From Bin80 sp965208025 (GTDB taxonomy: Bacteria > Bacteroidota > Rhodothermia > Rhodothermales > Bin80), in NCBI GenBank assembly GCA_965208025.1, contig OZ242302.1, positions 3,658,001 through 3,722,000 of the forward strand: a DNA stretch of 64,000 nucleotides, read 5' to 3'. The notes below the pieces were generated by a model, which was not told the origin of the DNA, ran no database searches, and saw only the letters and a list, made by a program, of their open reading frames with translations. Position 1 is the first letter of the stretch. Each line of letters starts with the position of its first letter. Below, piece by piece: positions 36,195 through 45,846 of the stretch. The translations under genes were made by a program, and so were the position numbers.

Positions 36195-38165
36195 ATGAAT
36201 CTAATTCGCATATTTATTAGTAGTGTCCAGAGTGAGTTTGTTCAAGAACGGAGGCTGCTACGAGATTATCTTCGCGAAGACGCAATGATGCGAAGATTTT
36301 TCGATGTATTCTTATTTGAAGAAGTTCCTGCCACGGATCGGCGCCCCAATCAACTATATTTGGATGAAGTAGAGCAATCTGAAATCTATATCGGTTTATT
36401 TGGAGACACATATGGTTCCGAGGATCAAGAAGGAGTCTCTCCAACGGAGCGAGAGTTTGACCATGCGACTGCAGTAGGGGCTTATCGAATTATTTTTCTG
36501 AAAAATCTGGAAGACCATACTCGACATCCAAAGATGCTGGCACTCATCACTAAGGCACAGTCGGGTCTGATCAGAAAGAGATTCAATACCCCCGAAGAAC
36601 TGAAAGTCAGCGTTTATGCTGCCTTGGTTGAATTCTTGGTAGCGAAAGGGATGATTCGTTCTACTCCATTTGACGCGGCTCACTGTATGGGGGCCTCTCT
36701 TGACGATCTTGACTCTAATCGGATGATGCGCTTCATCCGAACTGCACGTAGAGTCAGACAATTTCCACTTCAAGAGGATGCATCCAAAGAGGAGTTATTG
36801 GAGCATTTGAATCTTTGCAATGCAGGTCAACCAACGAATGCAGCAGTATTACTATTTGGAAAAAATCCACAGCGGTTTTTGATGTCTTCTGAGATAAAGT
36901 GTGCACATTTCCACGGAACAAAGGTCGCAAAGCCAATTCCATCGCATCAAGTCTTCAAAGGAACAGTATTTGATCTGGTGGATCAGGCGGTAGATTTCGT
37001 GCTCAGCAAAATCAATCTATCTATCGGAACACGGGCAGAATCTACGCGTGCTGTCCGAACCAATGAAATTCCAAAAGAGGTTGTGACTGAGGCGATTGTA
37101 AATGCGGTTGCCCACCGAGATTATGGGGATAGTAGCAGTGTTCAAGTGATGCTGTTTTCCGATAGATTAGAAGTATGGAATTCAGGAAAACTTCAACCCC
37201 CGCTAACATTAGATAAACTACGTGTAGCCCACGGTTCGGTGCCGCGTAACCCTTTGTTGGCGCAGAGTATGTATTTGGTTGAATATATTGAACGAATGGG
37301 AACTGGAACTCTGGACATGATCGAACGCTGTGTTGATGCTGGTTTACCAGAGCCAAAGTTTTCGGTTAGGGATGGATTTGTTACTACGATCGTACGATCA
37401 AATACACGAAAGTATGCTGTTACCGCATATTGTGGACACGAACCTGTGGTTGATGTTGACATTTTGATGCTTTACCCCAATGGTACATGGAAACGGGCAA
37501 AAACTGACAGACAGGGGGTGGCGAATGTTGAATTACATTCTGTTTATTTGCCAATGACGGTATTTGCTGCTGCTGAGGGTTTTGCCGCATCCATAGAGTT
37601 TGGCTGGAGGCCAGAAGAAAGCAAACTCACGCTACAGCTAAGTTCATTGAATAATGGTGGAGCGGTCATTTTACCTAATGGATCAGGTCGTATCCCTGGA
37701 CTTCACGGCAGAGTTAACCCGGTACTTGATGCCAATGGACGAACTTATCTCTACGCGAATAATCTTTCAATAAACCATGGTCAGAGCAAACCTGTGTTCT
37801 TTGATTACGGCGAAGAGTTGAATCTCATGGATGCCGAAGGTATTGAGAAGTACATAAAAATTGTCCATATAATTGATCAATCGGCATTGATTGAATATTG
37901 GCAGCCAGAGTCACAGCCAGAGTCACAGCCAGAGTCACTTGACCAGCGAGTTCTGAATCATCTCATTGAAGGTCCGATGTCAAAAAGTGAGTTATCAAGT
38001 AGTCTGGGGCAGAGACAGGTGTCTGGTCAACTCAACAAGGTTGTTCGTAGACTTCTGAAGGATAAGATCATTACTCACACCCTACCGAATAAACCACAGA
38101 GTAGACTTCAAAAATATCTCCTTACTGAAAAAGGACGGGCAAGAATTAAAGGTCGCAGTGCATGA
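36195..38165 (+). CDS. DUF4062 + RecG-like ATPase-fold protein with C-terminal winged helix
   Basis: A 656-residue probable defence or regulatory protein. Residues 1-100 are DUF4062 ('RIFISSVQSEFVQERRLLRDYL', 'YIGLFGDTYGSED', 'SPTEREFDHA'). About 165-260 looks like an AlbA/Schlafen-type region ('NAAVLLFGKNPQRF'). About 285-400 is the RecG-like HATPase_c_4 domain ('EVVTEAIVNAVAHRDYG', 'LEVWNSGKLQPPLTL', 'YIERMGTGTLDMI'). After a beta-rich insert comes a linker of three QPES repeats and a winged-helix end ('GPMSKSELSSSLGQRQVSGQLNKVVRRL'). It stands alone. DUF4062 proteins occur as sensors in defence loci; the target is unknown. Confidence 0.82.
   Translation: MNLIRIFISSVQSEFVQERRLLRDYLREDAMMRRFFDVFLFEEVPATDRRPNQLYLDEVEQSEIYIGLFGDTYGSEDQEGVSPTEREFDHATAVGAYRIIFLKNLEDHTRHPKMLALITKAQSGLIRKRFNTPEELKVSVYAALVEFLVAKGMIRSTPFDAAHCMGASLDDLDSNRMMRFIRTARRVRQFPLQEDASKEELLEHLNLCNAGQPTNAAVLLFGKNPQRFLMSSEIKCAHFHGTKVAKPIPSHQVFKGTVFDLVDQAVDFVLSKINLSIGTRAESTRAVRTNEIPKEVVTEAIVNAVAHRDYGDSSSVQVMLFSDRLEVWNSGKLQPPLTLDKLRVAHGSVPRNPLLAQSMYLVEYIERMGTGTLDMIERCVDAGLPEPKFSVRDGFVTTIVRSNTRKYAVTAYCGHEPVVDVDILMLYPNGTWKRAKTDRQGVANVELHSVYLPMTVFAAAEGFAASIEFGWRPEESKLTLQLSSLNNGGAVILPNGSGRIPGLHGRVNPVLDANGRTYLYANNLSINHGQSKPVFFDYGEELNLMDAEGIEKYIKIVHIIDQSALIEYWQPESQPESQPESLDQRVLNHLIEGPMSKSELSSSLGQRQVSGQLNKVVRRLLKDKIITHTLPNKPQSRLQKYLLTEKGRARIKGRSA
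37902..37937 (+). repeat. Three tandem copies of a 12-base unit (CAGCCAGAGTCA)
   Basis: Exact 12-base repeats inside the DUF4062 gene, encoding the QPES linker before the winged-helix domain. As the unit is a multiple of 3, copy-number change would alter linker length but keep the frame. Confidence 0.85.
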
Positions 38166-38796
38166 GAGATTCTGGTACACCCAACTTTAATAAGTTAACA
38201 GCCGGCGATCATTGTTTAACATAAGAAACCAAAAAGGCTGATGAATTTGAGAAAACTGGTGGAATATGGGGCTGCACCTTTTGAGCAAATCTATCATTAG
38301 ACCTCACCCTCGCTTGATATCATGTAGCGAACTCGCCAGTCTGCTCTTGCCTTCAATTTAGTGCAACTTAGCCGTACCTTGAATTCTTCTCCCCGTTTCG
38401 GAGAGTAACGTTCAGCATGCCAATTCGCTTCTTCTGGTATCGGGATTTAACGGTCTTGTAATCCCAGTAGTAGCAGCTGTCTAACGTCAATTAGATCTCA
38501 TAGTTGGAGGAGCTCAAACAACGAGGTAAGGTCAGTCCAGAATTGTTAGGTTTCCGATCTGGCAGAAGGGCTACTTTGCAGGATTCCAAAGCTAGTTCAA
38601 GAGAGAGATAAGGTTCTCATCCCACACAAATTTTGGTAGAACCATAAACTATATCGCTGACAGAAAATGATCCTTCATACTGCTTGTGTGTTCCAAGATT
38701 TGGACTTAATTGCTATGGATAACCATAGTGTACAAGGTCAGATAATAACCCATCCAATTTTTTTAGGCAACTTCAGGAGTCTCTGAACCAACTAAG
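38166..38796. other. Long intergenic stretch with a short protein-like minus frame
   Basis: About 630 bases with no supported gene. On the minus strand 38297-38446 encodes a 49-residue frame with protein-like composition ('EEANWHAERYSPKRGEEFKV', ending 'MISSEGEV') but no start or known family; it may be gene debris. A small inverted repeat CTATGG-ATAA-CCATAG lies near 38713-38728. No RNA or terminator seen. Confidence 0.4.
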
Positions 38797-39159
38797 ATGA
38801 AAGGGAAACAAAACTCTTCAAAGAGTAAGCTGACAGAAAGTGCTGACCAACAGATAATCAATTCTGATGCATCCGATCCATCTTTGGCTAGACTAATGGC
38901 AAGGTATGAAGCAATATCCCCTGGCATGGGCAATCGTGTCTTGAAGATCATGGATCGAGAGGCGGAACTTGAATTGAGCAAAATTAAATTAAAGCAGCAC
39001 CAGAGTCACGTCAGCGCATTAATTTCTGCAGCATTGATCGTTTCAGCGGGGGTAGGGATGTTCTTTGAAGTATACTGGCCCGTCATTCTGGTGCTTGGAC
39101 TCGGTGGGATGGCCACATATATATTACGTGAAGTCATGGTATGGTCGTCAAAGAAATGA
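38797..39159 (+). CDS. DUF2335-like small membrane protein
   Basis: A 120-residue protein. The first part is hydrophilic; 'MARYEAISPGMGNRVLKIMDREAELELSKIK' matches the DUF2335 pattern (a tyrosine-glutamate, PG, R-L motif followed by a charged helix). Two membrane helices follow ('LISAALIVSAGVGMFF' and 'PVILVLGLGGMATYILREVM'). Function of the family is unknown. No partner gene is close; it stands between two unrelated defence/unknown genes. Confidence 0.65.
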   Translation: MKGKQNSSKSKLTESADQQIINSDASDPSLARLMARYEAISPGMGNRVLKIMDREAELELSKIKLKQHQSHVSALISAALIVSAGVGMFFEVYWPVILVLGLGGMATYILREVMVWSSKK

Positions 39160-39347
39160 TTTCGCTTGTAGAGCGAACCCTTTCGATCGGTTACTCTTCC
39201 CTCAGCTCTCTCTTTTCCTATTCTCCCCCTGTTTGAGATCTTGGTGAACTGCATTGATTTGGTCACGCTCAACTATGTTAGTTTTTACCTGAGAATTTAA
39301 ATTTGAGAGTGCGGGGCCTGGTGGCTTGCTGCTAAAAATATTTCACC

Positions 39348-40319
39348 ATGTTACATGTGACTAACGGAGATTTAGCCGCAGACCTGATCCGTTCTTCGTG
39401 TATTGAAGGAGATGTATTACCATGGCGAGATGTACTTCATATCGGTCCGGTTCCAGGTGACATGTCCATGAAAACATTAAGCAAAAGGCGCGCAGAGTGC
39501 TTATCATCATTAGGGTGCGGTGATGAAGAAGAGTTGTTTCAGAATTTTTTGGACAGAAATTCTACGCTACAATCTCATTTGATAGAAAGTCCGGTAATTC
39601 TCTGGTTTGAGCATGATCTCTATGATCAATTACAGTTGATCCAAATCCTCGCATGGATCGCAGAGATTAATTCCGTAGTTCACAACTGCTACCTGATTTG
39701 TATTGATCAATATCCTGGTGTTGAGCCTTTCCATGGACTGGGAAACCTACATCAAGAACAGATCACCCAACTATTCGGAACACGCAAGCTGGTCACGGCC
39801 TCTCTCATGTCTTCCTCCGTAGATGCGTGGAAATGTTTTACCGGCTCAAACCCCGAGAAGCATCAAGAATTGGCTGACAGAATCAATCCTGAACTACCAT
39901 TTCTTCAAAGTGCATATCGCCGTTTTCTGGAAGATTGGCCCTCGGTTTTCAATGGATTAGGTCGAACAGAGGCACATGCACTGAGCCTGATTGCCGAAGG
40001 AATTCAAGATCCAGTAGAGTTATTTCGTGCACATGGGGCGAATGAACAGGCTCCGTTCATGGGCGACTGGGCTTTTTGGCAGACTATTAGGGGGTTAGCA
40101 GGTGGCTTATCACCGCTCATCATCGTGGAAGGAGACCAATTATCACCCGGCTTCCAAAACGTACGATTCAAGATCACTCCCAAAGGAAGTTCCGTGTCAC
40201 GAGGGGAGGAGGATGCCATTCAGCTTCGCGGAGTGGACCGCTGGTATGGTGGTTACCATGCGACGGATCGAGAAAATGTTTCAAGATGGGATGCGGCACG
40301 GGGCCGCCTCACATTCTGA
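39348..40319 (+). CDS. DUF1835 domain-containing protein
   Basis: A 323-residue cytoplasmic protein. The N-terminus 'MLHVTNGDLAADLIRSSCIEGDVLPWRDVLHIGPVPG' is the DUF1835 signature, and 'VILWFEHDLYDQLQLIQILAWI' continues it. The C-terminal half ('GLGRTEAHALSLIAEGIQDPVELFRA') looks like the helical DUF3658-like part. No enzyme activity is known for the family. It has no close operon partner. Confidence 0.8.
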   Translation: MLHVTNGDLAADLIRSSCIEGDVLPWRDVLHIGPVPGDMSMKTLSKRRAECLSSLGCGDEEELFQNFLDRNSTLQSHLIESPVILWFEHDLYDQLQLIQILAWIAEINSVVHNCYLICIDQYPGVEPFHGLGNLHQEQITQLFGTRKLVTASLMSSSVDAWKCFTGSNPEKHQELADRINPELPFLQSAYRRFLEDWPSVFNGLGRTEAHALSLIAEGIQDPVELFRAHGANEQAPFMGDWAFWQTIRGLAGGLSPLIIVEGDQLSPGFQNVRFKITPKGSSVSRGEEDAIQLRGVDRWYGGYHATDRENVSRWDAARGRLTF

Positions 40320-40648
40320 GGGGGCAGTGTCTATGTCTCAGTTGAACAGCATTCTGAAACGAGGAAACGTGAGGCAACATAACTTACATATGATCAGATA
40401 ACCAATTGTATGGAGAGTTCTTTTTCTATTTGGTACTTCAAGTCATATGGGTTTCTAGGAGAGAAGGCCATTTCTGCAAGGATCAATGAGAGAATGGATG
40501 ACTTCCGAAAGGGCGCTTTGGTTTGTCTCATGTGGTACGATCAAAATTATGATTTCTTATTGGGATAGACGGGTGGGCTTTTCATTGATTGATGAACGAT
40601 GCGTAGCCATGCATACAACAAGTAAAAGTTGAGGTATTGTATCAAAAC
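40320..40648. other. Intergenic region, nothing recognised
   Basis: About 330 bases between the DUF1835 gene and the binding-protein gene. No gene, repeat or hairpin stands out. Confidence 0.4.
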
Positions 40649-41827
40649 ATGCATATCAGGGTCACTAGAATATGGAATTTGATTAGAGAAAATACAGTTT
40701 TAGCACTCGTTCTCGCTGGGTTGGTATTCAGTATTTCGGCCTGTGACCAAGTCACTGAGACTGTCGAAATACCTGTGGGAGTCATTCTTCCACTTTCGGG
40801 TACTCTGGGCGTAGCAGGGCAGAGTATCATGGAGGGGATGAATCTGGCACTTGAGGATATAAATACTCAGATGCCATTTCGGCTCCGCTTTATCGTTGAA
40901 GATGGGAAGAGCATCATCGACACAGCTCTTAGTGCATATACAAGACTCGCAGATGAACATAACGTACCGATTATCATCGGTCCGGCAACTTCATCTGAAA
41001 CCGAACAGGCCATTCCGCTCATCAACAGCAGAAAAATAGCCACACTTAGTCCTACGGCAGCACGGAGTGGATTGAGTGCCCAGAGTGAGTTTCTATTTCT
41101 CTCCTCTCTAACAGTGGACCGCACGATCCCAGATGGTGTGCATATCTCGAAAGCTTATATGGGTTATCAGAATGTGGCTACGCTTGTAAATGATCAAGAC
41201 GCATTTTCGATCAATAGTCATGAGATTCTTGTTGACGAACTTGAAAGCTACGATGATATTACAATCGTTCATGCGGCATCCTATAGTCTTACTCAGGGGA
41301 CGGAGTTTGGAGATATCACGCCCCAGTTGATTGCAATCCAAAATGCTACTCCCACACCGGAAGCTATCTTTCTATCTGCATTACCCGCAGGACGAATTGG
41401 GGCACTCATTGCTGCTCACCGACTGGAGCTTAGGATCCCGTTTATTGTTAATTTCATGTCAATTGAAGCGATTCAAGCCGTGAATGCGGTGGAACTGGGT
41501 GCTGCTGAGGGTGCGATTACATTCCAAGTATGGTTACCAAATACTGAATTAGAGGCAAATAAAAACTTTGTTGATAATTTTATAAGCGAATATGGTAAAG
41601 AACCCGGTGACTTTGCTGCTCGTGGCTATGCTTCCGTAACCATATTAGGGAAGGTCATGACTCAAATTTCAACTTTTGATCCTGTCTCTATCAGAGATGG
41701 GCTGAGTGAACTGAGAGATTTTAATTCTATTTTTGGATCATTTTCTTTCGATGCGAATGGGGACGCAGTAGCCAGTCCAGTCATTGCACAAGTGCGAAAT
41801 AATATGTTTGAGGTACTGACTGAGTAA
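40649..41827 (+). CDS. Branched-chain amino-acid-type periplasmic binding lipoprotein
   Basis: A 392-residue solute-binding protein of the Leu/Ile/Val (Peripla_BP_6) type. I chose ATG 40649. The signal ends in lipobox 'SISAC', so the protein is lipid-anchored. 'VGVILPLSGTLGVAGQSIMEGMNLALEDIN' is the start of the family fold and 'IIGPATSSETEQAIPLI' the ligand-proximal loop. No permease or ATPase genes lie beside it, so it may work as a sensor or with a distant transporter. Confidence 0.82.
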   Translation: MHIRVTRIWNLIRENTVLALVLAGLVFSISACDQVTETVEIPVGVILPLSGTLGVAGQSIMEGMNLALEDINTQMPFRLRFIVEDGKSIIDTALSAYTRLADEHNVPIIIGPATSSETEQAIPLINSRKIATLSPTAARSGLSAQSEFLFLSSLTVDRTIPDGVHISKAYMGYQNVATLVNDQDAFSINSHEILVDELESYDDITIVHAASYSLTQGTEFGDITPQLIAIQNATPTPEAIFLSALPAGRIGALIAAHRLELRIPFIVNFMSIEAIQAVNAVELGAAEGAITFQVWLPNTELEANKNFVDNFISEYGKEPGDFAARGYASVTILGKVMTQISTFDPVSIRDGLSELRDFNSIFGSFSFDANGDAVASPVIAQVRNNMFEVLTE

Positions 41828-41921
41828 CCTCGGATAATTGTTCTGCTGGATACGGAATGGTTTCAGATTTGGAGGTGATCCCGAATCAACAGAGGAACTG
41901 AGCGGTCTTTGCATTTGGTAA

Positions 41922-42445
41922 ATGTTGCAATATATCTCGCCCGAAAACTTCCCGCAGTTGCGTGGAGATAAGTTTCCTGACCTATTAACTCGGTTAGAGC
42001 AAGACATCTTAACCTATCAGCCAACGCATGCGGTGATCCATACTGGAATTTAGTGATGTGTGACATCACTTTGAATTTGGGCACATAACCGGTATGGATC
42101 TAGCAATGTTTGAAAATGGATTGACTACCCTAATTCATCGTATTGAAGCTCATGGAGATTCCGTCATGCTGTACACTCCAAGCGTAATTGGTAAGGACCC
42201 CCAAAGTAATACAGAAGTAGGTCTCTACCTTGAAAAATATTCCCTATTCATGCGCGGCATCGCACAGGATAAGGATGTGCCTCTCTGTGATCTATGCCTC
42301 ATTTTGAAGTCTATCTAACCGAAGATAACAAAGAGAGGGCTGTGGTGGGATCTTAACTAGGAATGGTGTTCACCTCAATACCGATGGAAATGAATTCGTA
42401 GCTAACCTTCTGTTCAAAGAACTTCAGGGTGCACTCGGATCCTAA
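41922..42445 (+). pseudogene. Decayed SGNH/GDSL hydrolase
   Basis: Three frames carry consecutive pieces of one protein. 41922-42053 encodes 'ENFPQLRGDKFPDLLTRLEQDIL' to 'PTHAVIHTGI' then a stop. The next frame reads 'HHFEFGHITGMDLAMFENGL', then 'MLYTPSVIGK', 'YSLFMRGIAQ' and 'PLCDLCLILKSI'. A last frame gives 'TRNGVHLNTDGNEFVANLLF', the block V region, where the usual DGxH is NGVH. The GDS block that carries the catalytic Ser is missing. Several stops and frameshifts separate the parts. It ends within the last bases of the converging racemase gene. Confidence 0.75.
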
Positions 42446-43722
42446 CCAATATATGGGATCGTTAGAGGCCCCTCGGGTATCACGGCCACAGGGGTATCCG
42501 GGTTACATAGTCGGATCAATTCCTCATCAATAGCCCCCCGAATATCATCAATGGGAGTAAGATGAGCTCTACGAACCAACTCTGGGTCCAGTTCACTGAA
42601 TAAACTGACGCGGCAGGTTCGAAGGATTTGCAGCAGTTTCTGCGTCTGCCATTGGTCTGGTTCAGAAAAATTTGGATGGCGGATTGCCTCCCAAGCCTCA
42701 TTTGGATTTGACCACCGTAGGATTTGATTCTTGAAAGCTCCGTGCTCAGGAAAACCATCATTGCACCGTGCTGCAGTGATGATCAGTCCATTGTTCTCCA
42801 CGATAGAATGGGCGGCAGACATCCCCTTAACACTCTGGTATAGATTGAGGTCTAAAGGATAGCCGCTATTGGTTGTCACAACAATCGGGAACTCTTCCTC
42901 AACGCAGACCATTGCCGTCTTTTTGGAGAACGCACATCCCGCCTCATGAGCAGAGGATACCTCTCCACAGAAGTATCCGGTGATCTGACGGTCCGTATTG
43001 AGTGTCACATTCACCAGAAAATCCACGGGGAGTAATCTTCCCGCTTCACGAACATGATTCTGAGTCGGGTTTCCCGCAAGAACCCCCCATGTACTCTTTA
43101 GATGAGCAATGTTTGTAAACCCATGGTAGGCTTGAATAGCATGCAGGTCAGCAATCCCAGGAAAAACCGCCTTGTATCCCCCGCTAAATCCTGCCATAAA
43201 ATGAGGTTCGATGAACCCAATAAGGATTCGTCGGTCCGCCTGTACGTATTCAGCAGTATAGGATACATCGTATCCATAGGGACTACGCCCTGCGTAGAGT
43301 AAGGTGCTTAGATCCCGGGAATCATGGTTCACGATACGGTATTTGGCAGAGATTTCCGGGCCAACCATTTGAGTCAATTCTTCCTGAGTATTACTTCGAT
43401 GAGCGCCGGTTCCTACGATGATGGTAACATTTCCCTTGGGGACTCCATCCAGTTCTTCAAAAAGCCACGGCAAGAGTCGATCGCCGGGGAGTGCACGAGT
43501 AATATCTGGGATGACAACGGCAAGTCTATCGCCAGAAGTGATGAGTTCGCGGAGGGGTGGCGAATTATAGGGGCGGCAAATAGATTCTATGAATGTAGCA
43601 CGCTCATCAGGCAAGCCCTCAAGGTAACGCGGGCGGAGTATTGTAGCATTGAGCCCCTTCAGATCAAGGGAGAGCCCTTCGGAACCGTAATCCAACTTCA
43701 CAAAATTATGATTCTCATTCAT
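42442..43722 (-). CDS. larA: LarA-family nickel-pincer racemase
   Basis: Lactate racemase or a related 2-hydroxyacid racemase/epimerase using the nickel-pincer nucleotide cofactor. I chose ATG 43722 (426 aa). With this start the key residues fall at His108 ('GTGAHRS'), His174 ('IEPHFMAG'), Lys184 ('GGYKAVFPG') and His200 ('IQAYHG'), the same numbers as in Lactobacillus plantarum LarA, where Lys184 binds the cofactor and His200 the nickel. Substrate is not certain, as the family is broad. LarB, LarC and LarE cofactor genes are not in the window. It overlaps the end of the upstream SRPBCC gene by 8 bases. Confidence 0.88.
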   Translation of the reverse strand: MNENHNFVKLDYGSEGLSLDLKGLNATILRPRYLEGLPDERATFIESICRPYNSPPLRELITSGDRLAVVIPDITRALPGDRLLPWLFEELDGVPKGNVTIIVGTGAHRSNTQEELTQMVGPEISAKYRIVNHDSRDLSTLLYAGRSPYGYDVSYTAEYVQADRRILIGFIEPHFMAGFSGGYKAVFPGIADLHAIQAYHGFTNIAHLKSTWGVLAGNPTQNHVREAGRLLPVDFLVNVTLNTDRQITGYFCGEVSSAHEAGCAFSKKTAMVCVEEEFPIVVTTNSGYPLDLNLYQSVKGMSAAHSIVENNGLIITAARCNDGFPEHGAFKNQILRWSNPNEAWEAIRHPNFSEPDQWQTQKLLQILRTCRVSLFSELDPELVRRAHLTPIDDIRGAIDEELIRLCNPDTPVAVIPEGPLTIPYIG

Positions 43723-44251
43723 GGTCCGGTGGGGCAATGGAGGGAGAAGATTCAATTGGATCCGCAAGACGATCAAGAGCAGCCATTTGATCGCGCTGGA
43801 TTAATGGTCGGATCACAGGTAGGAGAGACCGGCTGATGAATGATGATCCGCGTATGACCATGGTTTGCTGAATGCGAGATCTCTCATCTAATTCCTGAAA
43901 CGTAACAGAACGGTAACCTAAATAAGTTGAAGTTTCTATGTTTGCATGATATTCTTGCATTGGGAGAATAGAGGTAACCGTTTATAGCCGATCGTTTCCA
44001 TTGATAAATTTCATGCGAAAGGATGCTCCGAGATCCATGGGCTCCCCCTGAATTGTTTCAATTAATGCTAGATCCGGTTGCCACAGTCTTTGTCGGCTTG
44101 GATCCATGAAAGTCCACCATGAATCAGTTACAGGAGCATGGACGCGAGTAGTTGCCGAAAAATGAACTTCCTCAACGAAGAGACCCATGATCACGAACGT
44201 GAGTAAGCCCGATGTGAGTAGCACTGAGGATGTATACAAGAATCTCTTCAT
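43715..44251 (-). pseudogene. SRPBCC-family membrane-anchored protein with in-frame stop
   Basis: One frame of 178 codons is interrupted by a single TAA at 43982-43984. The first part has a membrane helix ('FLYTSSVLLTSGLLTFVIMGLFV') and 'VHAPVTDSWWTFMDPSRQRLWQP', the opening of an SRPBCC (START-like) cone. After the stop it continues 'TVTSILP' and 'YLGYRSVTFQEL', then 'QQTMVIRGSSFISR' and the C-terminal helix. The sequence otherwise looks intact, so this is a recent nonsense change, a readthrough site or an error. It probably belongs to an operon with larA. Confidence 0.75.
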
Positions 44252-44319
44252 ACTGACCTGAATAAATAGTAGATCAAATTCGGCCTATGGTTGTACGCTC
44301 CGAATCGTACCTTGACACA

Positions 44320-45414
44320 ATGGATAAACAACAAGCACCAATTCCCGCTCCAAAAGGGCGTGCTACGGCAACAAATCCTCCTACGAGATTTGATCCAGTA
44401 ACTATTGAACTGGATCTGGATGCTCTAGAGCCAAGTGAGATTAGGCAAACGTCTACCCAATTCTACGAAGATACTTCAAGATCTATTCTTGTGAGTAATG
44501 ATTCACCAGATATTGGGTTTACTTGGGGAATTAATCCATACAGGGGGTGCGAGCATGGTTGTATTTATTGTTATGCGCGGCCGAGTCACGAGTATCTGGG
44601 ATGGAGTGCAGGGCTTGATTTTGAAACAAAAATCATGGTGAAGCGGGATGCGCCTGATCTATTGAGTAAAGAACTACAGAAGCGTTCTTGGAAACCAGAG
44701 GTGATTTCACTCTCTGGAAATACCGATCCCTACCAGCCAATAGAGCGTCAATTCAAGTTAACTCGTGGCTGTCTGCAAATCCTTTCAGATCATCGTAACC
44801 CCGTTGGAATCATCACCAAGAACCATCTAGTGACCAGAGATTTAGATATCTTGGCTCCAATGGCTAAGCTTGGAATTGCTCGTGTCATGATTTCGGTCAC
44901 GACTCTCCGAGATGAGATTGCACGTATGATGGAGCCGCGAACCAGTATGCCTGCACGTAGATTAGACGCGATAGAAGAACTCTCTGAGGCAGGAATCCCT
45001 ACTGGTGTAATGGTAGCCCCTGTGGTTCCTGGACTGACTGATGAAGAGGTTCCTGCGATCATTGAGGCTGCCGCAAATCGGGGAGCGGTACGAGCAGGCT
45101 ACATATTACTCCGTCTTCCAGGGCCTGTCGCACCTCTTTTTGAAGAATGGTTAGACCGTTCTTTTCCTGAGCGCAAAGAGAAAATCATTCGACGGATTAA
45201 AGAGGTTCGTTCAGGAAAGCTTAACGATCCACGGTTTGGTCATCGCATGCGTGGAGAGGGAGTCTGGGCGGATACTCTGAGCACTCTCTTTCAAATGACC
45301 TGCAGGAAGTATAACATGAATCAACCAATCCAGCCTTTAAGGACGGATAGATTCATTCGGCATCCAAGTAACCAGCTTAATTTATTTGATACATATAGCA
45401 TATCTGGAGCGTAA
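44320..45414 (+). CDS. PA0069-family radical SAM protein (SPL-like)
   Basis: A 364-residue radical SAM protein. The cluster motif is 'CEHGCIYCYARPSHEYLG' (CxxxCxxC), in the spacing shared with PA0069-type and spore-photoproduct-lyase-like proteins. 'VISLSGNTDPYQPIERQ' and 'ITKNHLVTRDLDIL' are also typical. I chose ATG 44320 (MDKQQAPIPAPKGRAT), since homologues begin just before the 'KGRGT' motif; ATG 44287 is possible. The reaction is unknown. It faces away from the larA operon. Confidence 0.85.
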   Translation: MDKQQAPIPAPKGRATATNPPTRFDPVTIELDLDALEPSEIRQTSTQFYEDTSRSILVSNDSPDIGFTWGINPYRGCEHGCIYCYARPSHEYLGWSAGLDFETKIMVKRDAPDLLSKELQKRSWKPEVISLSGNTDPYQPIERQFKLTRGCLQILSDHRNPVGIITKNHLVTRDLDILAPMAKLGIARVMISVTTLRDEIARMMEPRTSMPARRLDAIEELSEAGIPTGVMVAPVVPGLTDEEVPAIIEAAANRGAVRAGYILLRLPGPVAPLFEEWLDRSFPERKEKIIRRIKEVRSGKLNDPRFGHRMRGEGVWADTLSTLFQMTCRKYNMNQPIQPLRTDRFIRHPSNQLNLFDTYSISGA

Positions 45415-45846
45415 TTTTTCAATACAGACTCTGTCCATTTGCAGCTACCAAGTTCAACATACTCAGGACTCTTCAATTGCTCAGAAAAGATGCGTAGAAC
45501 TATATCGGCTAATCAATAGATGCGGACAGATAAATATCCTTTCATCAACCGAATATTTTCTGCACTTCTTGGACTTGTTGAGTTGGATTTCTTGGGTGAA
45601 GAGTTTACTGGGTGAGTCAATTTCAGATGCGTAAATGAAGGACTACCTCAATTTGAGTTGAATGAGCAATTCTGATAGCTTAAATATGGTTGGACTCACG
45701 GCTGACCAACGTTGAGGAGATGAGAGTCAATAAATAATAATGCCTGTCTGCCGTTTAGTCATACAATAAGAGGCCTATATGAGATTATCATGGGCAGTCG
45801 AGCACCAGAGGAGCACGCATTAGTGACAAACTTGTGGGGATATAAA
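45415..45846. other. Intergenic region between radical SAM and N6-methylase genes
   Basis: About 430 AT-rich bases lying between converging genes. No supported gene or clear terminator hairpin. Confidence 0.4.

Noticed and set aside
37902..37937. Possible CRISPR-like repeat
   Set aside because: Only three 12-base units without spacers, inside a coding frame.
45386..45634. Plus-strand 82-codon frame after the radical SAM gene
   Set aside because: Composition of non-coding DNA; overlaps the end of the real gene.
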